Assembly: GCA_036345935.2 (NCBI GenBank)
Contig: JADWOT020000010.1
Coordinates: 7,180,587 to 7,244,586 of the forward strand
DNA length: 64,000 nucleotides
Origin: Taenia hydatigena
Lineage: Eukaryota > Platyhelminthes > Cestoda > Cyclophyllidea > Taeniidae
Direction: 5' to 3'
Under the pieces are notes generated by a model. The model had not been told where the DNA came from. It made no database searches and saw nothing but the letters and a program-made list of their open reading frames with translations. Positions 13,801 to 25,884 of this stretch are shown piece by piece (the first letter of the stretch is position 1; the number at the start of each line of letters is the position of its first letter). A program made the position numbers and the translations under genes.

Positions 13801-15884
13801 GTATAGGCTTCTTCCTCCACCATCGTAGTCATTTTAGTATCAGTAGGCTCCAGGTCCGTCGGAATAGGAGCCTCTGTGGTGCCTTCGACATCGTCCTTGG
13901 TCGTTTCCTCTTCCAATGGATATGCTTCCGTTGTATGGTCCTCCTCCATAGCCATCGTAGTCATCGGGTCTACGCTTTCAAAATGCAGTTCATCTTCCAC
14001 ATTGCTTTCCTCTCCAGTTGTCTCTTCCTCACCATCTGTGGCAGCGCCCGACTCGTCCTCAACTGCATGACTCGTCGAAATTCCGGCTGCTGTAGTACCG
14101 ATTATATCAACATCTGTAGCAACAGGAGCTTCTGTGGTATCTTCGACACCTCCTTCAGATGTTTCCTCTTCCAATGGATATGGTTCCGTTGTATAATCCT
14201 CCTCCGCCGTCATCGTAGTCATCGCATCCTTCCTAACCAACACATCTGTGAGGTCACCAGTAGTCGCAGCCACTTCATCTTCCACTGCATCAGTAGTGCT
14301 GGCGGCATTATGCGTCATCAAACCTTCCAGATTTACGGCATCAGTGGGCTCAACGTCTGTGTCAACAGAAGGTTCTATGCTCTCATCAGTCTTCCCTTCT
14401 GTCATCAACGCCTCCATTGGATATGCATCCGTTGTATAGTCTTCTTCCTCCACCGTCGTAGTCATTTTAGCATCAGTAAGCTCCAGATCCGTCGGAATAG
14501 GAGCTTCTGTGGTGCCTTCGACAACGTCCTCAGTCGTCTCCTCTTCCAATGGATATATCTTCGTTGTATGGTCTTCCTTCGCCACCATCGTAGTCATCGG
14601 ATCCGCACTTTCGGAATACAGTTCATCTCCCACATTGCTCTCCGCCTCGGTTGTCTCTTCTTCCTCGCCTTCTGTGGTAGCCCACAATCCTTCCTTAATT
14701 GCCTCAGTCATCAAACCTTCGGTTGCTGTAACACCGACTAAATCAAGATCTGTAGCAATAGGAGCTTCTGTGGTGTCTTCGACACCTCCTTCAGATGATT
14801 CCTCTTCCAATGGATATGGTTCCGTTGTATAATCCTCCTCCGCCGTCATCGTAGTCATCGCATCCCTCTTAACCAACACATCTGTGAGGTCATCAGTAGT
14901 TGTAGCCACATCTTCTTCCACTGCATCAGCTTTGCTAACGGCATAATCGGTCATCAAACTTTCCAGGCTTTCAGCATCGGCGAGCTCAAAGTCCGTGTCA
15001 GCAGAAGGTTCTGTGGTCTCATCGGTCTTCTCTTCTGTCGTCATCGTCTCCATCGGGAATTCATCTGTTGTATAGCCTTCTTCCTTGGCCGCCGTAGTCA
15101 TTGAATCCCCACCCAATGTGCTCTCCATTTCGGTCGTTGGATCATTAACATCTCCCTCCGCATCCTCCACAGTGAGGCTACCTGTGGTAGTCCCCACCTT
15201 CCCCTCAGACGCATCACTCGTCAAACCTTCGACATCCACGGCACTGATAAACTCCATGTCCGTCGGAACAGAGGCTTCTGTGGTGTCTCCAACAACCTCT
15301 TCAGTCAGTTCCTTCTCTGGAGGATATTCCTCTCTCTCGTAGCCTTCTTCCGCGGTCACAGTAGTCATCGGTTCCATTCCAGATATGGCTGCAGTAGTAT
15401 GGTCCTCTGTAATTTGTTTTTCCGTTTCTTCCACCTCCATTGCTTGATTTGATGTAGCGCCCGTGTCACCTCCTGTCTGAACTTCAGCAGTAGTGGAAAG
15501 ATCTTCAGTCATGGACTCGTTGGTAGCTGTGCTGTCTATGGTAGTTGCTGTGGGCTCTGAAGCCTCTTGATCCTCTTCTTGGGTCGTCTGCTCTTCCGTT
15601 TGATTTGCACCATCAGTTTCCACCTCTCCCTTAGTGTCTGTCACTTCATCCATCACACCGGTTCCGTTGTCAGTTGACATAGTAAATGGATCTTTATATC
15701 CTTCTTCATAGCCGGAACTGGTACTTCCAATATCCATATCTGTAGACTTCGCTGTCATCAACTCATCGGATTTTGTAGCCTTTGTATCCGTAAACTCATC
15801 GGCATAGCCGTAATCAGAGTAGTGGGTAGGTAATGGAGAGGTCAGGTGGACCAGAACCAGGAGACATACCAAATACCGTTGCAT
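6247..15884 (-). CDS. Secreted Thr/Glu-rich repeat protein with phase-1 modular exons and probable GPI-anchor tail
   Basis: Probable cell-surface or secreted mucin-like protein; no known family recognised. The first exon (15884-11939) starts at an ATG followed by a hydrophobic signal peptide (residues 1 to about 18) and then about 1,300 residues rich in Thr, Glu, Asp, Ala and Met. It contains NxT/S sequons (NGTG, NQTE, NESM) and many Thr residues that could be O-glycosylated. It ends at a donor in phase 1. Further exons read at 11650-11609 (42 bp), 11213-11139 (75), 10647-10549 (99), 9996-9961 (36), possibly 9074-9036 (39), 6957-6877 (81), 6774-6730 (45) and 6299-6247 (53, with stop). All internal ones are multiples of three, in phase 1 at both ends, with good GTAAG/GTGAG donors in most cases. 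The final exon encodes a tail, [17 protein letters not shown], after small residues AAASVD, as in a GPI signal. The acceptors of the 36-bp and last exons are weaker. About 1,470 residues in total. Confidence 0.72.
7237..7254. repeat. (GT)n dinucleotide microsatellite
   Basis: Short run of alternating GT inside an intron of the Thr/Glu-rich gene. Confidence 0.8.
7796..8327. repeat. (GGAT)n tetranucleotide array
   Basis: Two nearly pure blocks of GGAT (about 7801-7896 and 8232-8326) flank a degenerate GATG/GGAT middle. The minus strand reads ATCC, giving an artificial His-Pro-Ser-Ile frame. It lies in the large intron of the Thr/Glu-rich gene between the exons at 9036-9074 (tentative) and 6877-6957. 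Confidence 0.95.
8580..8602. repeat. (CT)n microsatellite
   Basis: Short CT dinucleotide run in the same large intron. Confidence 0.8.
12500..15120 (-). repeat. Higher-order coding repeat in the Thr/Glu-rich exon
   Basis: The large exon is built from imperfect tandem units. A shorter unit carries the core [16 protein letters not shown] and near variants. These are arranged in a longer period of roughly 610-640 bp (about 205-213 codons), seen from equivalent YPLEEE positions at about 12928, 13537, 14172 and 14810, and again at 13914 and 14546. Recurring blocks include [22 protein letters not shown] and ESLMTD. Some copies are nearly identical over 100 bp or more, which implies recent expansion or gene conversion. 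Confidence 0.85.
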
Positions 15885-18800
15885 CCTAGAGGACAGACGT
15901 CAAAATCTATCACCGCTACACTCGCTTCATTCATCAAATTTAATGAAGCCACTTGGCAAGCTAATGGTAAAGTGAAAGGCATCCTTCGTACTACTTACCT
16001 GTATCTACAAGATCTTCACACACTAAGAATTTAAGAAGGCTTACTGACAAAGACAAGTAAAGTGGCTTCAGTGCCGTCTACACTGTTTGCCCACCTTTTC
16101 GTGGGAATGTATGTTGTAAACCTGGGTTCCACTATCATGCATAATTTTTTACCGTTTACATCACATAAGCGCAAGAAGGACCAAAGCCTAAAGCGAAGTG
16201 TCAACTCATGAGGGTTGGCAACATGTTCGGGACTCATAAATACAAAAGCCAAAGTAAAAAAATGTATCGCAAAAAAACCCAGCTGAAAGATCAAACATAA
16301 ATAAAAAGAAAAGACGATGCAAACCCGCCAACAACTTACGCAACCGCACCACACCGTCTACTACTGTGTATCAGAGCAAATACGATTTCTTATATACCTC
16401 GAGCATTTGTGATCTCGCCTTCCTATTGGCTACTTGTGTCAGGAGCTTACAGTTCATTGGCTGCTGATAGGCAGGACATAAGTGAATATTTTTGCTACAC
16501 CTATAAATTCCGGTTACAATTTTTTTTTGCTTTGTCGTGTCTTTTTGTTCACCAATTCACTATTCTCTAGTTAACTTTAAAATTGGAAATATCTGTGGCC
16601 AATGAAGACAGGAGTTGTGGTGTCGACCTATTTTGGCTGGATAAAAGTAGTTTCGGTGTGTTCACCCCTGTAGGTAATTAGAGCCTGCTTATAAGGAAGA
16701 GACAGCGGGGCAGTAGACATTGTCGGCAGTTGTCCAATCTGATGGACTGGACTGCGAATATTAACCTCCCTCGGGGAGTTGTAACTGGTCGTATTCAACT
16801 ATACCCAAACATCGGGACAGTTGGCCCAAAAATTGTAGAAATTTAAAGAAAAAATTGAATTAATACCTTGGGTTATGCTTTTGTGTGGGCATCACCCCCC
16901 CGTATGCAGCATGCATTGTTCAGGTGTGGGAACTGGGAGTCGCAAAAGCGATGTGGCCGTGGCTCTGACGTCGTCACAGTCTATAGTAGTTGCCATGGTG
17001 TTTAAGCACTTACCCATGGTCCCCTTACCATTATTTGCTCGTGGCATTGGCTACCATATAGGAAATGGTTTTTTAAGCACTGTACACCGATTCACTAATA
17101 TTTTAAGGAGACAAATAGCTGGACCACGCCTATCAAGTGAAAGTCCCCCTCTCACTCCTATTGTTTATTCTCTCCATTGTTTGCACGTGCACGAAATTTT
17201 TAAACTGTAGGTGAAAAAATTGGGAGAAAAAAACTTTCTTTGAATGTGAAATAAACTATTGTTTTACTTTCCCTTAAGTTTTTTGCCCTCCCTCCCTCGC
17301 TTTCTCATGTATCAGGCGCACAAACACTGGTGGCCCCTTGTGTCAAGACGTGATGAGGCGAGATTTAGCACCATCCATACACACTTCTTAATCATCGCAT
17401 CCGATGGCAATGTTGAAGGTTTCACGGAGGAGTAATTAACTTTGGCCATGATTGGCAGTGCCACCTGGAGGTGGGCTCTCCACCGCACACCAATTTCTCC
17501 TTCACACAGTGAGGCAAGGTGATGGGACAATGGACAATGACTGGGTGTGAATGTGCTGTGGTTCTGGTGCCATTTTTGAGACCAAAACAGATGTGATGCG
17601 TCATTGTCACAGCCGTGAAAAAAAGACACGGTGCTGGAAGGTTGCCTCGCCTGGGCAAAGTTTATTTATGTCCTGGTCTTCGCTGTCAGACTATCTGATA
17701 CCTGACATGTCATCCATTTTCGCTTCTCCCACACGGTGCATGATAGGGTTATTAACACTTTTTTTTACAAAATAACTTGCCTTTTTAAATGAAGGTAAAC
17801 CATTACCAAGGTTCGAAATGATCATATGATTGGACCAATCAGATCCGTCGATATAGGGTGGTTGAGCTCCTCAACCTGACCCGCCTAGAAGATGTAAGAT
17901 AATTTTATTTTATTAGTTTTTTGCAGTTAATGCGAAATCACAGCTAAATTTTGTTTTAGAAATGGTCAATCACTAAGGAAATCATAGTGCGCTACATACT
18001 ACTGAAATCAATAGCTCATCGGCTAAGTAGGGAGCCATAAACGAAATGGTTTCTGTCAGAGTTTTTTAGTCAAAAAATAAAAAAAAACCGCGATTAGCTC
18101 TTTTAAGGCGGTAATTTCTGTTATTAGTCTGCTGTCAAGGTAATAGAAGCAGTGCTCCCCTCTGACAAGGAGGATGGACGTGAAGTGGTCAGCAGTCATC
18201 TCCTCCAGCACGAGGAACTTTTCACCAAAAACGCCTTTTAGTAACGTTTTCGTCTCATCAGCGTTCTGCTGCAACGCTGATCGACAGTAGATCCGATGAT
18301 TGGGGTCAAACGGACTCTTCAAGAGGAGTCTGCGATGAAGACATGTCACGTAGTGTCACTCCGGATAGTGAAGAGTGACAACTTAATGACTGTCGCATTA
18401 ACAACAGTAGAAGGCATTACCAAATTAGGAGGAGCCAGTAAAGCGTGGTACACAAAACGTGCCCTCTCTAGTGACCTAAATCACACAATCGCCGCCCTAT
18501 CGCTTCTCTAATCCATGTGGGCGTTTGAGGTAGAGTAAATTTGGAAATTTATCTATTCAATAATACTTGTTTTATTTGAAATTTTGGTTTCAAGGACAGT
18601 AAAGGCTAGGCTTCCACATTTTCGCCTGGTAACATGTCCTCCAAGGCATACCAGTAGCTCCTCAGCCACTCTGTGCTCCCTTTCTTAAACCCCTTTTGTC
18701 AATAGAGCTTTTATGTGCCGAAACTTGGTTAATAAAATCCTAATTCTTGTGAAGCTATTTTTAGCGACTAATACACTACTTTTGTTAGATTGTAAGCAAG

Positions 18801-20056
18801 CAAAGAGTAGGCCATGTCACCTGGGTCTTACCGTATCATATCGATCTGTTGTTTTAATTCCCTTCTCTATGGAGCGGGCTTTTCCACTAGCTCGGCTTAT
18901 TTCCAGGACTTATATATTAAATAACTCTTAGAGAATTTTAATTTAATTTAATTTAAAGGGTCTTTGAGATCAAAGCGTTTTTTGGTTGTGTGGAGCCTAG
19001 GAATTTCAAAATATGACTCCCAAAACCCAAACATAGTTCACACAATTCTCGTTTTTTAACCTATAGAAGGGGTTAGGCAGGTGGTATTTGGATGGCATAT
19101 CAAAAAGTCGCATAAGTAAGTGATGGAATGTAAATGACTAGCGTAGCAATGACTGTCCGGCGTCTAGGCGCACAAATTTCCCGCTTTGGGTGGTTGGTCA
19201 TCCAGTCCTCACCTCTGTTAACACGGTGGACGCGTTGGTAGAGCGGGGACCCAGGAGTGTGCTGAATGCGTCTCCTAACCTTCACTTCGTAGTGAATGAC
19301 ACACATCATGGCCCTGGGGCTATAGGTGGTAGGGCAGACACACAAGTCGAAACAGTGAGTGACGGCCAGACCCACGGCTGTCCTTGACGCCACCGAACGT
19401 AGTAACTCACTTTAATGAACATTTCGTTGTCCCGCTTGATGTCCGATGGGGTGTGTCAACTTAACAACACATATATTAGTGACCACGAGCCCATGGAATG
19501 TCAAAAAGTTGACGTACACTGAGCTGGCGTAGAGAACGTACAGGCGGCGAAGCAGTGATCCACTGTCTTTGCAACGCCTTAATGCGATTTCTTGCCTTCT
19601 TCCAAGTTATCTGAAGACTCATGTAACCACCTATGGCTTTTGATTGCAAAACATATCACAACACGATGCTGTGAATTTGTCACTCCACTTTGTTTCACGG
19701 CGTCTGTGTTAATGCCTGGAAACGGAGACGAATGGGCGATTTGGTGCATTCTCCATTGTGTATGTTTCACTAATATCTGGAGGTCGGTAAAATCCGCGAC
19801 CCTCTACAACTCGTTCACCGCCTCCATCGAACCGCACAATCATGCAGTTAAACAACCAGTTTTAGTGCCTTTTCCACAAGGCCACATTGTTTATAAGTCG
19901 TGATCATAGCACCTAGACATCATCGCTTAATTTTGGAGACTACATGTCACTCCAAATCTTGTCGTTCTGCTTATCTCCAATTATTACTCGGTGCCTTCGT
20001 CAATTCATAATCACAACTTGCAAAGGCTGGAAAGGTTTGTGGATGGGGAGAATCAC
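15885..20056. other. Intergenic stretch upstream of the Thr/Glu-rich gene
   Basis: Contains the promoter side of the minus-strand gene but no element I can name. A minus-strand open frame at 18056-18349 looks like an orphan exon and is listed separately. Segments near 17.4-17.7 kb and 19.1-19.5 kb have a more even base composition and may be old repeats, but only one copy of each is visible. Confidence 0.4.
18056..18328 (-). pseudogene. Possible orphan exon or gene remnant
   Basis: A minus-strand frame of about 90 codons begins right after a CAG acceptor-like site near 18328 and runs to a stop in AT-rich DNA. The peptide is not low-complexity and has a believable globular composition, with stretches such as FGEKFLVLEEMTADHF and GEHCFYYLDSRLI. 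I do not recognise the family. No partner exon with matching phase was found, so it may be a relic, a retrocopied fragment or chance. Confidence 0.25.
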
Positions 20057-20607
20057 GCCTCCTCCTCCTCCTCCTCCTCCTCCTCCTCCTCCTCCTCCTC
20101 CTCCTCCTCCCCTCCTCCTCCTCTCCTCTCCTCCCCTCTCCTCCTCCTCACTCCTCTCCTCTCCTCCTCCTCCCCTCTCTCCTCCCCCTCCTCCCTCCTC
20201 CTCCTCCTCCTCCTCTCCCCCGCTCCTCCCTCCTCCTCCTCCTCCCCTGCCTCCTCTCTCCTCCTCCTCCTCCCCTCCCCTCCTCAACTCTACCTCCTCC
20301 TCCTCCTCCTCTTCCTCCTCTCCTCCTCCTCGCTCTCACTCCTCCTCTCCCCTCCTCCTCCTCTCCCCCTCCTCCTCCTCCCCTCCTCCTCCTCCTCCTC
20401 CTCTACCCTCCTCCTCGCCCTCCTCCTCCTCCTCTGCCTCCTCCTCCTCCTCTCCTCCTCCTCCTTCCTCGCGCTCCTCCTCCTCCCTCTCCTCCTCCTC
20501 CTCTCCCTCCTCCTCCTCCTCCTCTCCTCCTCACCTCCTCCTCCTCCTCCTCCTCCTCCTCCTCTCCTCCTCCTCCTCCTCCTCCTCCTCCTCCTCCTCC
20601 TCCTCCT
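20057..20607. repeat. (CTC/GAG)n triplet array
   Basis: About 550 bp of nearly uninterrupted pyrimidine on the plus strand, mostly CTC/CCT triplets with small phase slips. The long Pro/Ser/Leu frames on the plus strand and Arg/Glu/Gly frames on the minus strand are by-products of the repeat. Confidence 0.95.
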
Positions 20608-21896
20608 ATTAGCATCATTATCACCCGATCCCACTTCACTATCACTTCCTTCCTGACAGGTGACAATCGCCGCAAGTAAATTAAGATGGACAGGTAACAG
20701 GCGGAAGAGGGATAGAAGTGAAGACGGGAGGAGACGAAATACTTTTCTTAACCTTTACGAAGTTTTGCAAAAAATAAACTCATAAAAACCCTTTTTAACC
20801 TTTAATCGATGTAGATTATTCCAGTCGCGGCAATTCCTCACGATTGCGGTTCAATGCTTGCCTCCTTCTTTGACTTTATTCCTTCTCACATTTCGTTTTA
20901 CACAATCTGATCTTGACGCACGGAGTTGAGATGATGATGAAGACGCCTAAAAAGCAGGCCACAGAGACTTAAGAAACTAATCCTTCTCACACATTTTATA
21001 GCCCCCACCGCTGTGTTAATCTCGACAACTCCCAAGAGTGTGTATGTGAGTGTGTCACCAGCACTAACCCAATTAACCTCCCAATTTTGCTAATGGAATC
21101 CTATTCCTCCTTCCCAAGGCATCACAAACTCTGAGAGAATGAGGCAAAAGAAGCGTCTTTTCATTTTACTAACGGTTCGCCTTGACTATTCAAGACCACG
21201 ACTGGTTCTCAAAGCAGCCACTTGTCTAGATCCTTCAAGGAGAGACTATGTTCTGTTGTGAGTAACCAAGCCGGCGGGGAGGCCACCTTTACTAGTCAAC
21301 AATGCCTGCGGAGGGAGGATAAAAACTATTAATCTGTCAATAGTCTTATCAAAGTGGTTTGAGAATCAGGTGACTTCAGCTGACCTCTTATCCGTCAGAT
21401 GGCGATCATCCAAGTTGAGACTGCATTGACAGTAGCACGTTATTAAAGGGGCAATAAGCGAGTATAATACGCTTCTGCCTTTGTGGTTATCAGTTTTGCT
21501 AGGGGGACTACCAGCCTCTGTTAGGTTATGGCAGCACAGCACTGATTGGAACATATCTTTTTTTATTATGCAAGAAACATCCTGAAAGTGAAGATAAATG
21601 CATAACTTCATGTTTGTTCGGTGTTGGCGGCTGCAGGAGGTTGTTGCCAATTGTGAGAGATTGAAAGGTGGGTGTGTATGGACAAATGGCGGCTGACTGA
21701 CCGAGTAACTGACACTTCCGCCTCCCTCAAACACTTATGGTTACTTTACACTCAGACAGCCAAGCCTGAGATCTTTTTACTTGGTATAAGAGGAGGTAGC
21801 TTCTTTGAAAGCAAGCAAAATTGTTTAGTGAGATGGGAGGATATTTAATTCTTTTGCAGCACAATCCGCCACCGCAGCTCACTTCTTATGATGTCG

Positions 21897-22018
21897 TTCC
21901 TCCTCCGCCTCCACCTCCTCCTCCTCCCCCACCACCTCCACCTCCTCCACCTCCTCTTCCGCCTCCTCCTCCACCTCCCCCTGGCCCTCCTCCGCCTCCT
22001 CCCCCTCCTGGTCCTTCA
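21897..22018. repeat. CCT-rich low-complexity tract
   Basis: Imperfect (CCT)n/(CCN)n tract giving polyproline frames on the plus strand and polyglycine on the minus strand. Confidence 0.9.
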
Positions 22019-22317
22019 TCGTTCTCTTCTTTATCTTCTTCTTGCTTTTCTTCACCTACTTTTTTTCCTTTACTACCACTGTTCCTCTCAGTATCGCGTT
22101 TGTTACTCATGCCCACATCCACCGTATTGGCCTGTGGTATGCCTTTGTGTGACAGTCATCAGCCTCCCTTGTCATGAGACAACCATCACGTGATCGTGTA
22201 CGAAATTGTATAGACAGGTGGTGCGTGGACGTGAGCGAGAAGTATGCAGTCTTGGACGTCTTAGTCACAAAACTCCCACAGGGCGTGAGAAGGTATTTGG
22301 TATCTTCATTAGCGTTG

Positions 22318-22340
22318 AGTGTGTGTGTGTGTGTGTGTGA
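22318..22340. repeat. (GT)n microsatellite
   Basis: About eleven GT units in intergenic DNA. Confidence 0.9.
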
Positions 22341-24473
22341 TTCCAACCCATTCGCCATGTACACATATTTCCACGAGTTCTTTAGACGAGCCTACATTAA
22401 TTGCATTCAAGATGTTGCCTCGCACCAAAAATTCATCTATTCGCAGTCGTTTCGAGAATCAATTCAAGGTGCCTACCGCTGCAGGCAGTTTAGTATCCCA
22501 AGCCTTCTGTGAAGGGACTGAGACATGAAGGGATGCGGGTGTAGAGAATACGAGCACGGCCGGATGATCACGCTGTCTCGCTACAGCACTGTCACTACAG
22601 AATTCCACAGAAGACTAATGTGCGATTAATGTAATGTAAATAAATCTCTTACTTCAGCTTTCTTCAATTCGGTCTCTGCATTAAAAGTCTAGTGCTCCGG
22701 CTCTGTTATTTTTCCTACAATTCAAACATTCCTTCTTCACAATTATAATAAAGGTCGCCTCTAGGTTCTGAAGCCTTATGACATCTCCATGACTAATTCC
22801 GATGCAAAGTTCGAATAAAATGTGGGGCAAATTCTTTTGAAAATAATGAAAAATTGTTTGAATTTACTTTGGGAGCATTTCTAGGTCGATGTGGTCGATT
22901 TTTCCTCACTTAAAAACGTAACCAATAGGCAAATAAAATCGCGAATTTTAAACACAGACTGAAAAATTGCTCGTTTTTGCAAAATTTGTCTTTCTATATC
23001 ATTTTATTGTGAACCGAATGCACTGCCTGTCATTTTGGAGTTGAAGTACTTTTCCATTGCTATTGTATTGATAGCCTATTTCCTGTACCTCTACCCATAA
23101 TTAAATTGACTCCATATAGTTGTCGCTACTTCACTACTTTTTGAAACGAAAAATGTTTTAATCCAGATTTTACTAGCCGTGGGTGCCAATTATATCGCCC
23201 AACTAAAAGGGAACCGTTGAAATGTGTTGGATCACATGGGCGGATGATCAGGGAACCTCACTTGTTTGCTAGGTAGTAGATCAGTCACAAATGTTCTAGT
23301 CTACTGTAAAGTGTTCATTCATTCTTCATAATCGTGGTTGTAGCCATCCAGGAGCCGTCTAAATTGCTTTGCTCCCATCACAACTGCAGCACGACCGCTC
23401 GAATGCCCTGATGAGGCTAAGTCCCCCGGTGCGGTTCCCGTGCTTCCAGTTTACAAAACTTAGTGGCTAACGACGTGTTATTATTTTTTTTTTCACAGAA
23501 AAACCCTTCCTCTTCTATAGGTAATAAATTGTACAGTCAACCGTAGATCTGGCCACGTTGCCCGAGAGGAGGGCTACCATCTTACACCTCTTTGATTCCG
23601 CCTAAAAAGTTAAAGAATTACACATGTTGCACCCTATGATGGTGTTTCCAACGCAAAATTATGACAAAGGCTTAAGTGGTGGTAAAATGGTGAGAAATTG
23701 ATTAAACGCGGTGTTCCACATTTGCATTCTAATCAGCGGATCTGGCATTTGACTACCGCCTTTCTAGCTACCACTTGCCGCCAATTTTGGTGGGACTAAG
23801 GTTTTAAGCAAAGCTAAATCGGAAGAGTAGAATTTACATAATTACTTTGTTGTTGGTGTTAAAAATGATGATGGATTATGTGTGACCGGGTGTAGTGGTC
23901 CCTGTGGAACCAGGTTCAACAGCACTTGCGGACTTTTGACTGCGGAAATAAAAATGTGTGTGTATGAAAGAAGCAGTTTAGACGTTTGTTGCCATGCTGT
24001 ACTACATAATAAATGATGCAGCTAGTGGCGCTTAAGCTGGAGTTAAGTTTTCCAATTTTATTTCCTCCAGTGTCTTACACCACCAAGTAATTAGCAGACA
24101 GGAGTAGATTAAGTTGTCGTGTCAACATCTTCCACCTGATGCATAACTCACATTTATAGCATTAGCTATTACGAATTTGTTGCACAATCTGTCACCGGAG
24201 AGAGGAGTTAGTTACCGCGTGCTGAGTCGGCGTTGCAGCGTCCTTTTTTTTCTTGAGGCCTCATAACTTAGCTTGGAATATGCTAGAAAATGCCACTCAT
24301 GCAGTGCGGTCAATGGACAACGATAAAATTTGAGCTGTTAAAAGTTTTTACTTATAAATATTAAGTAAACTAAATTGTCCAAAAAGTGCGAGAACGACAA
24401 AATTTCTTGATCCCATTATCAGCACTTTCCTCCGCTAAAATTAAAAAATTACTAGAAGGAGATGCAATGCACA

Positions 24474-25303
24474 TGTAGCGTCCCGAGGCTCCCTCGAAGG
24501 CAAAATAAGGCAGAATATTAGAGTAGAATATGTATAATCAATGGACATGGCATGGACCGAAGGCCACCCTACGCAGCTAGGGCAATACGTCCACCTCTGT
24601 CACTCTCACCAAAACCGGTGGTTCCAACAAACAAAGTACTACATTGACCCTCTCCTCTTTCGAGCCTCGTCCCCGATGCGCCCCTTGATACACCTCCCGC
24701 GTCAGCCATCACAACATACTCAGTGCTGCAAGAAGCACCCACGAGCTAACCATGCCATTTGCCGACATTTGACGCGATTGAGGTGATGCTTGACACCAAC
24801 GTCAGTGATCCCTCTTGACAGGACATCGCACCTCAAGTTTCGTTTAGCTTGGGAACAAAGTTCGGAATAAGTGGTTCCGTCGACCATCAGTATGTCCATG
24901 TAGGGAGACGTTAGCACGCCGACCTCCTTAAGCAAGCATATTAGGGGTAACCTTTGGAACGAAACTTTCCAGGTGGTCCGTGGCTAGTGTCGCTTCAGTT
25001 GTTAATAGCTTTCTTGTAGAACACGGAGATGGGGTAGATGCCGGAGGTGGACGTCTTTCTTGGCCTATCCGTAGCACATGCACGTCTTTCGCATTGCTGC
25101 AATATGCCCTATAGAGTTGGGTCCACTTTCCGCTGCCACCAACGTAGCGTCCCGAGGCTTCTTTAAAGGCAGGAGAAGGCAGAATGCTGGAGTAGAATAT
25201 ATATGCACTCAACAGACAGAAGGAAATAGGCTACTGGCATTGATCGGAGGCCACCCTACGCAGCTGGGGCAACACGGCCACCTCCAACAAACAAAGTACT
25301 GCA
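24474..25303 (-). mobile_element. TRIM-like miniature LTR retrotransposon, complete, minus orientation
   Basis: Two direct terminal repeats of about 170 bp (24474-24643) and 161 bp (25143-25303) flank about 500 bp of non-coding DNA. The left repeat runs TG...CA on the plus strand; the right one has lost the TG. Read on the minus strand, the 5' LTR is followed after one base by TGGTGGCAGCGG (complement of 25130-25141), a typical primer-binding site pairing with a tRNA 3' end. The 3' LTR is preceded by a polypurine tract (complement of 24646-24663). There is no gag/pol frame, so it would depend on an autonomous partner. No clear target-site duplication. Confidence 0.8.
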
Positions 25304-25884
25304 GTATAGTTTTAGAGTTTCCCTTCCACACCTTTACAAATATGCCAATGAATTGAAAATTCGACGCCTCCTTCAATTTTTACTAGGCAGATGACACCTG
25401 GCTGTGTATGACTAGGCAGATTTGCAGTGGAAACAATGTCTCAATGAACTGTTTTATACCCTTCTTTCCCTACGTATATCTGCTTTTATGTTAGCATACT
25501 TATTTCTAGCCCTTAAAACGCACAGTCCTCTGATTCTACATCCATTCTCCAAACTAAACCAAAGGGCGTTAGTGATGCCGTGTGGGAATTCACGCAGATT
25601 TAATCGCCACTCGGTAGCTGACGTGAGAGACTGATCAAGTATAGTGCAGGAGACGACGCTCATTAAATGTAAGATTCATCTGCCATTCATTTGATGTCTG
25701 TAAATCTCTCTGTTTCGATTAACTATCACATGTTTAAACACATTGCTTTTGCCGAGTGGACTGACTTTAAGCCAAGCTAATAGCCTTAATCCTATCTTTA
25801 AACCTTATATGTATGTATCTATTGCGCTCATGCATTAAGTATTCTTTTGGCCGTAATGAAGGAATGGGGCACAGAAAACGTGCA

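Larger units (their letters stand above)
20608..24473. other. Intergenic stretch
   Basis: No gene recognised. It includes a second pyrimidine-rich low-complexity block (21897-22018) and a GT run (22318-22340), both listed separately. The rest is AT-rich with only short open frames. Confidence 0.45.

Noticed and set aside
12687..14741. Long plus-strand open frames (172 and 268 codons) antisense to the Thr/Glu-rich exon
   Set aside because: They mirror the repeat of the minus-strand gene, which has a signal peptide, repeat structure and consistent splicing. The Ser/Ile/His/Cys-rich products look like shadows.
18240..18275. CTGATGAG...CGAAAACG on the minus strand, resembling a hammerhead ribozyme core
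   Set aside because: There is no stem II between the two core motifs and no helices I and III pairing nearby, so it cannot fold as a hammerhead.
19100..19500. Possible tRNA-derived repeat (GTTGGTAGAGCGGGGACCC segment)
   Set aside because: No cloverleaf or T-arm could be drawn, and no second copy is visible in the window.
19944..20675. Several 200-codon Pro/Ser/Leu or Arg/Glu/Gly frames on both strands
   Set aside because: All frames are open because the DNA is a CTC triplet array.
21821..22193. Polyproline/polyglycine frames
   Set aside because: Low-complexity CCT tract, no flanking gene structure.
23395..23450. CCTGATGAGGCTAAGTCCCCC, another hammerhead-like start
   Set aside because: The conserved GAAA and closing stem are absent.
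24474..25303. Interpretation of the repeated TGTAGCGTCCCGAGG sequence as a SINE
   Set aside because: Paired direct repeats, TG...CA ends, primer site and polypurine tract fit a miniature LTR element better; no A or B box or A-rich tail is seen.
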